Source: Ilumatobacter coccineus (GTDB lineage: Bacteria > Actinomycetota > Acidimicrobiia > Acidimicrobiales > Ilumatobacteraceae). Taken from it: 57,423 bases of DNA. Below the pieces are notes generated by a model. That model was given only the letters and a program-made list of their open reading frames with translations. It was not told the DNA's origin and searched no databases. The stretch lies in assembly GCA_002748455.1 (NCBI GenBank), contig PDSL01000021.1, positions 1 to 57,423 on the forward strand. The letters are read 5' to 3'. This document shows positions 8,583 through 18,000 of the stretch, in pieces; positions within the stretch are counted from its first letter, which is position 1; every line of letters starts with the position of its first letter. The position numbers were made by a program, and so were the translations under genes.

Positions 8583-11500
8583 ATGATCATCAAGCTCAGA
8601 GCCAGCATGCTTACGTTTTCCTCATCACGCGTCGGGTCGCGTCGCCTCCTGATCGCCGCGGCGTTCGCTGTCACCCTGGTCCTTGCCAGCTCCGGCCCAA
8701 TCGTGGCCGACGGCGCTGAATCGGGAACGTCATCGGTGCCACCAACGCCAGAGACTGTTCCGACAACAACGCCCAGTCCATCGGCAACCACGCCCAGCCC
8801 ATCGACAACGCCAACAAGGGTGTCCTCGTCGACGACACCAGCACCGGTTCAGGGATCGACCCCACCGTCGACGCCGCCGACCACCGTGCCGGTTCCGGTA
8901 TCGGCTCCACTCATGATGACCCGAAGTGATCCATCATTCCAGGTTGCCAATCCTGCCCTGGCCTCATCGTGTGCCCTCGACGTGATGATGGTGGTTGACG
9001 AATCTGGCTCGATCCAGGGAAGCGAACGAGGAGAAGTGCAAGACGCGATGTGGGCGGTCTTGAACACCCTCAACAACACTGGCTCCACCCTGGCGATTAC
9101 CTCATTTGCTGGTTCGGCAGATCTGGAAAACAGCTTTGTTGAGGTCAACGATTCAACGATTGCGGTCAGCGGAACACTCGGTAGCTATGTCGACAGTTAC
9201 GACACCGCCGGAGAAACCGACTGGGATGAGGCCCTTCATCTCGCACATTCGGTCTCACCAGCTGATGGGACGACCGATCTGGTGGTCATGATCACCGATA
9301 GCCGTCCCCAGCTCCATGAATCCCATACCCACCTGATGTCGTGTGAGCCGCCGACGGGCTCAGCGTTCACCGATTCGCTCTGTCATGCGGTTGATGAAGC
9401 CGACCATATTCGTTCCCAAGGCACCCATGTGGTTGCACTGGCTATCGGGGGATCGGTCTTGGAAGGTTCGATCGAAGCAGCGTTTGGCCCGGTCCAGTAT
9501 CCAACAGCGGGCCAGCCGTTCTCCCACTCTGACTATGCCATCAGCACGGATTTTGTTGATCTTGAGCCGGTGATCCGTCGAGGTCTGTTCGAACAATGCG
9601 GACCTCAGGTCATCGTCAAAGCCAATGTCGACATGGATGGGGACGGGATCTATGAAACCACCAACGGGTCTCAGGCCAGTGGGTTTGAGTATGAGATGGC
9701 GATGTCGGGTATTGCCCCCGCAGGTAATTCGGTGACCTGGATTCGCCCCACTGCTCCTGCCGACTCAACTCCGGTGAGTCGAGCTACCGATACCACTGGT
9801 GCAACCCAGTTTGAATGGAAGTTCGGGTCCGTGTCTGCGCCCCAAACCGGGTCACTGACCGCGACGGTCGATCCTCGCGCTCGGGCAGGCTATGCCTATC
9901 GAGGTGCTCACTGCACCCTCACCAGGGTTGACGGTTCCGGAGGCGCGTCGGGCACTGAGCTCACGATCAACCCGTCCGATCTGATCAGCCTTGATCTCGA
10001 TCAATCGACCATGGTGACCTGCGATACCTACTATCAGGCCGACACCCTGATCGTGCTCGCCAAGCGATGGGAGAGCTCGGTCGCTGGCACCACTGCGGTA
10101 TTGAACATCTCTCAGCCCGGATTGCCGCTCGCCAGGAATTATCTTGACCGGTTCACCACCGATGGCGTGGGAACCGGCTCCGACGGAAACGTGGCTTGGA
10201 CAACAACCTGGGTGGAGACCGGAGACACGAGTACCAACAGCTTGGCAACGGGCAAGTTCCGTATTGAAGCTGGCGAATTGATGATGAGGGAATGGGATGA
10301 CGATCCCGCCGAGACGGTGACCCGCGAGGTCGACCTGTCGTCATCGATCGGCGATGTGGCCATGACCTTTGATTGGCGAGCCGAAAACACCAGTTCGCCA
10401 GAGTCGGTCGCTGTCACCCTGAATGGGGCCCCGGTCGACATCATGACGTTTTCTTCGGGATCGTCGTCGGGCACCTTCACGTATACGATCCCTGCTGCGG
10501 ATGCGCCTGGCATCACCCAGATCGGGTTCATGCGAGGGGACAGCGGACGATGGCAACGGGGAGAGTTCGTTGCGGTCGACAATGTCCAGCTCTCCTGGAC
10601 CGTTCCACCAGCACCATCGGCAACCACCGATACCTCAACTGCTCCGAGTGCGCCGAGCCTCGACCTCACCGATCCCGATAGCGATCCGGACACGCCTGGC
10701 CTCGTCGATGACGACAACTCGGCCGAGTTGTCCGTCGTGACCGGATCGGTGGTCGAGCTCAGCGAGCTGGTAAGCCACCCTGGGCTGTATGACGCTGGCT
10801 TGACGTGCGATGCCGGGGCACTGACCTATACCCCTGGGGCAACAACCGCTCAGCTTGACACCACCGGCCTCTTTGGTCAGATCGTGACCTGCACCTTTAC
10901 CAATACCGGACGGGCCAGCGACCTCACGATCATCAAAGAGTGGGAGGACGCGGTGCCCGGTGACCGTGCCAGCTTGAGCATCACCCACGCCGATGGCAAC
11001 AGCACCCTCGATGCCGCGGCCCCGAACCAGACTTCCGCGGTCATCAAGGTGATGCCCACAGAGAACATCACGGTGACCGAGTCGTTCGATTCATCCAATG
11101 CTGGCAACTATCAGATCTCCGCGGTGTCGTGCGTGGACGGCACCGGGAGCGAAGTAGGTGTAGCCATCATCACCGGTGGGTCGTCATTTACTTACGCGAT
11201 GCCAAACGCTCTCGAAGACATCACCTGCACGGTGATCAATCGTCGTGATTCAGGCGATGTACCGCCGACAACCGATGTGCCGCCGACAACCGATGTGCCG
11301 CCAACGACCGATGTGCCGCCAACGACGGAAGTGCCGACAGTGCGCTCCGTCGGTGGGGTCTGTCTTGGGGGCATCCCCCATCTCGGGTACTCCGTGACGG
11401 TGCCCGGTTCGGCCCCGACCACGATGACCATGACGATCACCGCTCCCGACGGATCTCAGCTCGTCTTTGCTGATCAGCCCCTGACTGGTCAGATCGCGTG

Positions 11501-11804
11501 GCCTGGTGCATCAACGGCTCCCGATTGGCCGGGTTGGATTCGCCAGTCTGACGGACGATGGCTCCGAGGCGATGATGGGTTTGAGTGGGCGCTCAATGGG
11601 GTGACAGTGACCTTCTCGATTGGCGATGGTGTGACCGCTACGGTTCCCTATGTGGCGGCGTCATCGGGCTGTGCTGCTCCTCCCGGCCGGGCCTTGCCGC
11701 GGACCGGTTCGACGATGTCGCCGTTCACTCACATCGGGATGCTCGCGATCGTTGCCGGTGGGTCATTGATGGTGATCTCTCGTCGCCGACGCCAAGAGGG
11801 GTGA
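8583..11804 (+). CDS. LPXTG-anchored surface protein A: VWA, jelly-roll-like insert, Cna-B-like modules
   Basis: A 1073-residue secreted protein and the smallest of four tandem paralogues. A signal peptide spans about residues 20-43, a Thr/Pro/Ser-rich stalk 50-110, and a VWA domain about 130-340 with MIDAS DESGS at 139-143. Module 1 starts with a DMDGDGIYET loop. Module 2 is split by an insert of about 155 residues (519-675) that looks like a beta-sandwich. After module 3 come a (DVPPTT) repeat and a C-terminal domain not seen in the other paralogues (GWIRQSDGRWLRGDDGFEW). LPRTG is at 1038, followed by a hydrophobic helix and SRRRR, so a sortase should anchor it to the wall. VWA with Cna-B modules is typical of adhesins. 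A ligand cannot be inferred. GAGGGG lies just before the ATG. Confidence 0.88.
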   Translation: MIIKLRASMLTFSSSRVGSRRLLIAAAFAVTLVLASSGPIVADGAESGTSSVPPTPETVPTTTPSPSATTPSPSTTPTRVSSSTTPAPVQGSTPPSTPPTTVPVPVSAPLMMTRSDPSFQVANPALASSCALDVMMVVDESGSIQGSERGEVQDAMWAVLNTLNNTGSTLAITSFAGSADLENSFVEVNDSTIAVSGTLGSYVDSYDTAGETDWDEALHLAHSVSPADGTTDLVVMITDSRPQLHESHTHLMSCEPPTGSAFTDSLCHAVDEADHIRSQGTHVVALAIGGSVLEGSIEAAFGPVQYPTAGQPFSHSDYAISTDFVDLEPVIRRGLFEQCGPQVIVKANVDMDGDGIYETTNGSQASGFEYEMAMSGIAPAGNSVTWIRPTAPADSTPVSRATDTTGATQFEWKFGSVSAPQTGSLTATVDPRARAGYAYRGAHCTLTRVDGSGGASGTELTINPSDLISLDLDQSTMVTCDTYYQADTLIVLAKRWESSVAGTTAVLNISQPGLPLARNYLDRFTTDGVGTGSDGNVAWTTTWVETGDTSTNSLATGKFRIEAGELMMREWDDDPAETVTREVDLSSSIGDVAMTFDWRAENTSSPESVAVTLNGAPVDIMTFSSGSSSGTFTYTIPAADAPGITQIGFMRGDSGRWQRGEFVAVDNVQLSWTVPPAPSATTDTSTAPSAPSLDLTDPDSDPDTPGLVDDDNSAELSVVTGSVVELSELVSHPGLYDAGLTCDAGALTYTPGATTAQLDTTGLFGQIVTCTFTNTGRASDLTIIKEWEDAVPGDRASLSITHADGNSTLDAAAPNQTSAVIKVMPTENITVTESFDSSNAGNYQISAVSCVDGTGSEVGVAIITGGSSFTYAMPNALEDITCTVINRRDSGDVPPTTDVPPTTDVPPTTDVPPTTEVPTVRSVGGVCLGGIPHLGYSVTVPGSAPTTMTMTITAPDGSQLVFADQPLTGQIAWPGASTAPDWPGWIRQSDGRWLRGDDGFEWALNGVTVTFSIGDGVTATVPYVAASSGCAAPPGRALPRTGSTMSPFTHIGMLAIVAGGSLMVISRRRRQEG
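11256..11327 (+). repeat. 18-bp tandem repeat (4 copies) coding DVPPTT
   Basis: Four adjacent 18-nt units GATGTRCCGCCRACRACS code for DVPPTT in a stalk between the third module and the C-terminal domain of surface protein A. Copy number at such a repeat may vary by slippage. Confidence 0.85.
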
Positions 11805-11930
11805 AGCCACGGGTCTGCTGACACCGATCGTGCCGCTTCGGTGGTGAGAGAGCAAGACCGTTTCGTCAGGCGGACGGGGTGCCAGAGTCGACGTGGACAA
11901 ACGAGACAAGCGCACATCATCCCATCTTGT

Positions 11931-11951
11931 GCCTCAACTTTAGGTTGAGGC
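11931..11951 (+). terminator. hairpin downstream of surface protein A
   Basis: Perfect 8-bp inverted repeat GCCTCAAC / GTTGAGGC with a 5-nt loop, followed by TTGATC. It lies 127 nt after the stop of gene A and 133 nt before gene B. The rest of this 279-nt gap shows nothing else that I can support. Confidence 0.55.
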
Positions 11952-12083
11952 TTGATCAGCGCGTTCGTTCTCCGTGCTGGTCAACCACGAAAAACATGGT
12001 GTAGCTCGGCGAATTGTGCGACACTGATTTACTGGCACGTTTGGGGCTTGACCTCCATGTCAAGAAGTATCGATGACGGGATC

Positions 12084-15000
12084 ATGATGACAACTCGACA
12101 TTCCACACTCCTCATCCCTCGCGTGGTGATCTCTGCCCTGGTGATCCTGGCTGCTGTGGCACCATCACCACTGGGCGAGAGTCCGGCATTGGCGGCACCT
12201 GGTGAACCGCCGACAAGCGATCCCAGCTCGTCAATACCGTCAACGACCGTCCCTGCTGAGAACCCCGAAACTACTGAGAACCCCGAAACTACTGAGAACC
12301 CCGAAACTACGTCTCCGACCACGTCCACCGTCGCCCCTTCGTCCTCGGCGCCAGCCACGGTTTCCCCGTCCTCAACCACTCCCGATTCGACACCAGTATC
12401 GAGTGATCCCACACCCTCAACCAGTCCTTCAACGTCAACGGTTCCCGTCACTTCAACCGTGCCGACCACCACCGAGCCACCACTCGATCCGAGCCTGCCT
12501 CCCGAGTGCAGCTATATGAGCCCTGAGGAGTTGCTGGAGAACGACATCGCGTGTGTCCCGCCCCAGCCCCAGACACGAGGGCCGGTCAACCCATCCCAGA
12601 TCGCCAACCCACCGCTTGCGCCATCGTGTGGCATGAACGTCACCCTGGTGGTCGATCACTCGGGTTCGATGGGCGGCCAGGAAGAGGAGATGAAGGAAGC
12701 GCTGACTGCGCTATTGCGGGCGTATCGGAATACCGGATCAAATATGTCCATCGTGGAATTCGGCACGTCTGCATCGGTAGCTACCGGATTTGTTCCCGTG
12801 AACGATGAGACGATCGGTGCTTCAGGGGTCTTGGGCTCGTATGTCAACGGCTACAGCGTGGGCGGTTCAACCAACTGGGATGACGCGTTTCATGTTGCTC
12901 ACGGGATCGGTCAAACCGATCTCATGATCGTCCTCACCGATGGTGAACCAACCGTTCGTTCATACCATAACCATGCGGGCTACTACGCCGAAAACAACTC
13001 CGCGAGTTGGGCACATAGTCAGGCGGCGATCAACGAGACTGAGTTTATTAAGGACAACGGCACCCATATCTTTGCTGTTGGTGTTGGTGGAGCGTCCTAT
13101 GAGACGGAGATTCAACAGATTACTGGCGATGTCAGGTTCCCAGTAGACGGCCAGACCTTCGCCAATTCCGACTACATGATTGAGGGAAATATCTCCCAGC
13201 TTGCTAACGCTGTGCGGGCAGCGGCACACAATCAGTGTGCTCCCGAAGTCAATGTCACCAAGAAGATCGATGCTGATGGCGATGGCGTCTATGAGACGAC
13301 CAGCGGTAGCGCGGTCAGTGGTATCGATTTCACGGCCACGATCTCGAACCCGACACAGACAGTGGATTGGGTACGCCCAGACGCACCGAACAACTCATCT
13401 CCAGAGACGCAGACCACCGACACCAGCGGTTCTACCCAGTTCCAGTGGAAGTTTGGGTCGGTCGCCAATCCGCTGACCGGATCGGCAACGGTGGCATTGG
13501 AAGAAGACGTCCCTCCTGGATATTCCTACCAAGGCGCGGATTGTGAGACCAGCACAGTAGATGCTTCCGGCAACAATACGGTGAACAACACGAGTTTCTC
13601 GCCCACAGATCCGCTGGAGTTTGATGTCAGCACCGGCACCATTGTCAATTGCGATGTCTACAACCGCGCTGAAACGATGGTGGTGTTGGAGAAGAAGTGG
13701 GTAGGTGGCACTCCAGGGCATACCGCCGATTTGGGCATCTCGACATCAAGTGCAGCAGCAACCCACAATTATCTCGATCAGTTCAATACACCGGGGAATG
13801 GGTACGGATCTGATGGCAGTGAGGCCTGGACTGATCCATGGATTGAGACGAATGACGGCTCAAACAGTCTGTCAAACGGGCGGATCCAAATCGTCTCGGG
13901 ATATCTCCAGCTGCTGGATCTCGATAATCTTTCCACGCGGACAATTACCCGAGACGTGGATCTGACTTCATCGGTCGGTGATGTGACCATTACCTTTGAC
14001 TGGAGATCATACGCAAATCAGTCAGCAGAATCGATCTATCTCATCTTGAACGGCGTGCCGGAAACCTTGATTCAGTTCCCACCAAATAGTGGTTCAGGCT
14101 CATTTGTCTACACCATCCCAGCAGCAATCGCTCCAAGTATCACCAATGTGGGCTTTCGGCCCGGACAGTCTGGAGCGTGGGCATGGTACGAATGGGTGAG
14201 GATCGACAATTTCCAGCTCTCGTGGACGACGCCGCCAACATCGGTGGCGACCTCGGATACCTCCACCGCCCCCGATGCGCCAACTGTCGATCTCACCGAT
14301 CCCGATGTCGACCCCACCGATCCAAACATTCTTGATAGTGACAACTCTGCTGAATTGATGGTCACCGCTGGGTCCATTGTCAACCTGAGCGAAGTCGTTA
14401 GCCATCCGGGCCTCTACACCCCCGCCCTGACCTGCGATCAGGGTGGGGTCACCCATATTCCGGGCACGACGACCGGGCAGCTCGATACCACCGGGCTAGC
14501 TGGGGAAACGGTCACCTGCACCTTCACCAATACCCCATCGGGAGCGACCGTTCACCTCGACAAGCGGTGGATGGGCGGGGTGAGCGGTGATGCCGTCACC
14601 CTCGATCTCGATGGCAGCACCCAGGTGATGACATCCACCGGGGCTGCCGATGAAACCCAGGTCGGCCCGATCAGCGCCGTCGCCGCCGGCTCAACGATCA
14701 CCATGTCGGAGACGCCCGCCGGTGGCAATACCGGGACCTATACCTCAACCTTGTCGTGTCCAGGGGCCACCAATACACCTCAACCGGTTGGTGGCCAGCC
14801 GGCAACCTGGACACTTGACGTTGTCGCTGCCGATCAGGGGAGCATGATCACCTGCACCCTGACCAATAGCCGATCCACCGGCCTGGTCACCGTGCATAAG
14901 ACCTGGGTCAATGCGGCCTCAGGAGATAGCGCTGAGCTTCATGTTGATGTCACCGGTGAAACCCCAGCAACATCGACGGTGGCCGGTGATCCCAACCTGG

Positions 15001-18000
15001 ACGACACCGCCAATCAGGCGACAGCAAATATCGGTGTTGGCGATGCGTTCACCATCTCGGAGATCTTGACCGAGACCACCGGGGCATATGACGCGACCTA
15101 TCGGTGTCAGAGCCCTGACGGAACCAATGTGCAAGAAGGAATTGCCGTCCGAACCGGTAGTACCGCCACCAGTGGAACCCTCACCATGCCCGATACCAAC
15201 GGGTTGGACTGCGCCATCACCAATACTCGTCGCTCAGTCAATTTCTTCGTAGAAAAGCAATGGGCCGATGCTGTTGTCGGCGATTCGACAGCGGTGACGA
15301 CGACCGCGACCTTGCAGACCGAGGGGCCGAACCCGAGTATCGCTGATACCCCTGACGACAACGATGATGTCGCCTCGATGGTGCTCCTCGTCGGCGAAAC
15401 CGGAGTAACGATCTCCGAAACCCTGGCCACCACCAATACTGCCGCCTATGTATCCACCTTGAGTTGCCCCGGGGTAGACAATGTGACCTGGGATTCCGTC
15501 ACCAGGTCGGGAAGCTTTGACGTTCCCCAAGATCTCACCAGTGACGTGACCTGCACCTTGACCAACACTGCCCAGCGCGGCACCATCGTGGTCAACAAAC
15601 TTGTCGAGGGCGCTGACGGAACGTTCGGCTTCACCGGAGACTGGCTGACACCAGCCGGCTTCGACCTCACCACCACATCCGGGTCCGGGACGGTGACCTT
15701 CACCGACGTGATCGTTCCCGCCGATCCGAACAGCCGGTACACCTTGGTCGAAGCTGACCCCACCGCGTCGTATGACGGGACGGTCCTGTCGTGCAGCTCA
15801 GACCAAGCCGGCAACACCACCACGACCGACCTGGCCATGCTGACGGCCAGTATCGAGCTCCGGGCCGGAGAAACGGTGACGTGCACCTATACCAATACCG
15901 AGCGTTCAGCGATCAGGATCGTCAAGGATGCCCAGCCCGATGATGACCAAGACTTTGGGTTCTCGATGTCTGGCGATGCCACGGCAACCTTCACCCTCGA
16001 TGACGATCCCGGATCGGTCACGCCCCCCGACACCTGGACATCCCCCCTGCTTCCGGCGAACTCGCCCTCAGCATCGCACTCCTACACGATCACTGAGACC
16101 GCGGTCGCCGGATGGACGATCGATCCTGCGGCCTCAAGTTGCAGTAGTGGTGATGGCACGGTCAATCCTGATGGCACCATCACCGTCCAGCCCTCCCCAG
16201 GAACGGTGACCACCTGCACCGTGGTCAATACCGCTGCCGAGTCGGAAGCGATCCTGTCGAAAGCGGTTGCCAATGTCGATGCAACCTATGGGTGGGGTCC
16301 GTTTAGGGTGAGGATCCTCGACGCTGGCGGGAACACGGTTGGGAGCCCAGTCGATATCTCGGGAACGGGAGCGAGCACGGTGACCTCACCGACCACGATC
16401 GGTGGCTTGCAGCTCAATGAGACCTATACCGTTATCGAAGACAACCCTGGTGCCGGATGGGCCACCCCGCTCTATACGTGTAGCGATGGCACCTCAACAC
16501 TGACCGATCTCGATGCGGCAACTCCTGGATTCCAGTTCGAGGTGACCGAGCCGGCGATGCAGATCGCATGCACGGCGACAAATACAGCCTCGGATGGTTC
16601 GATCGAGGTGTCGAAGTCGGTTCAAAATCACGCCGGTGATTGGTCGTTCGACTTCGCCCTGGCTGATACTGATCCAGCGACAGCCGATATCGAGTTCACC
16701 CTCGATCAGGGCACCACCAGCTATCAGAATGCCCAGCTTCTGCCGGGTGAAACCTATACCTTGACCGAGACGGTGCCGCCGGGATGGACTTCAGCGACGA
16801 CCTGCACATTGACCCCGGCCGGTGGTGTAGGCGCTCCGTCGACTGGTCCGTGGACGATCCAACCCGGTGATGTGATCAGTTGTTCGGTGGTTAACACCCG
16901 CGATGAAATACCGGTTGAAGTTGCCAAGACCTGGGCTGACCCCGCCTCGACCGATGACGCGACCTTGACAGCAACGGGCGATGAGTCGCTGGGAACGATC
17001 AATTACACGGTGTATGACGGCAATGATGGTGTTTCGGGAACCACCTCGTTCTGGTCGGGGGAGACCATCAATCTGGTCGAAACCTTGCCGAGCGGGAATG
17101 CCGCCGACTACACCACCTCATTGGAGTGTCGGGCGGCAACCGCTACCGCTGTGGGCGATCCGGTGGGAACCCTCACCACGACCGCTGGCAACCTGACCGG
17201 CGCGCTGACGCTGCCAGCAACCCTGCCCGCCGGCTACGACCGGGTGCGGTGCACCTGGACCAATACTCGCGATACCCATGGGGTGTCGGTGGTGAAGCGG
17301 TGGACTGTCGCGTTGGCTGGCGAACAGGCCAATCTGTCGGTGAACGCTGGCGGTCAGAGTGACACGGCGACATCGACCGCTGATGGAACTGCTGACTTCA
17401 CCGATAGTGCCAACACGGCGTCCTTGAGTGTTGGCGGTGGTGACACGGTGAACTTCTCCGAGACCCTGCCGGGGGCGAACGTGTCGTCGTATACGACATC
17501 GTGGGTGTGTTCATCGAGTGGCTGGACTGATGATGTCACCGGTACCGGCACCGCTGGGAGCTTTACCATGCCGGCAGCTGAGGATGTTGACTGCGTGATC
17601 ACCAATACAGCGGTGACGGCGACCTTGCATGTTGACAAGGTATGGATCAACGCCGTTGCTGGAGATACTGCATCGGTCTCGTTCGGCCCCTCTCATTTCT
17701 TTGGGGCTGTCACCCTCGCTACCGCTGACGGTGACAATGTTCCGGCACCGGGCGAGCTGGATGACAATGTTGGGGTTCTTCAGGTCGTGTCGGGGGAGAC
17801 CGGTATGTCGGTGTCTGAGTCCCTTGGTGTCGGGAATACCGCGGTCTATGACCAGGTGTTGTCGTGTGTTGGGGTGGACAATTTTGATGCTGTTGCGGGC
17901 ACGTTTGATATTCCCCAGAACCCCACAGATGAGCCTCGGTGTACGTTCACCAATACGGCTCAGCGGGGCACGATTGTGATCAGTAAGACCGTTGATGGTG

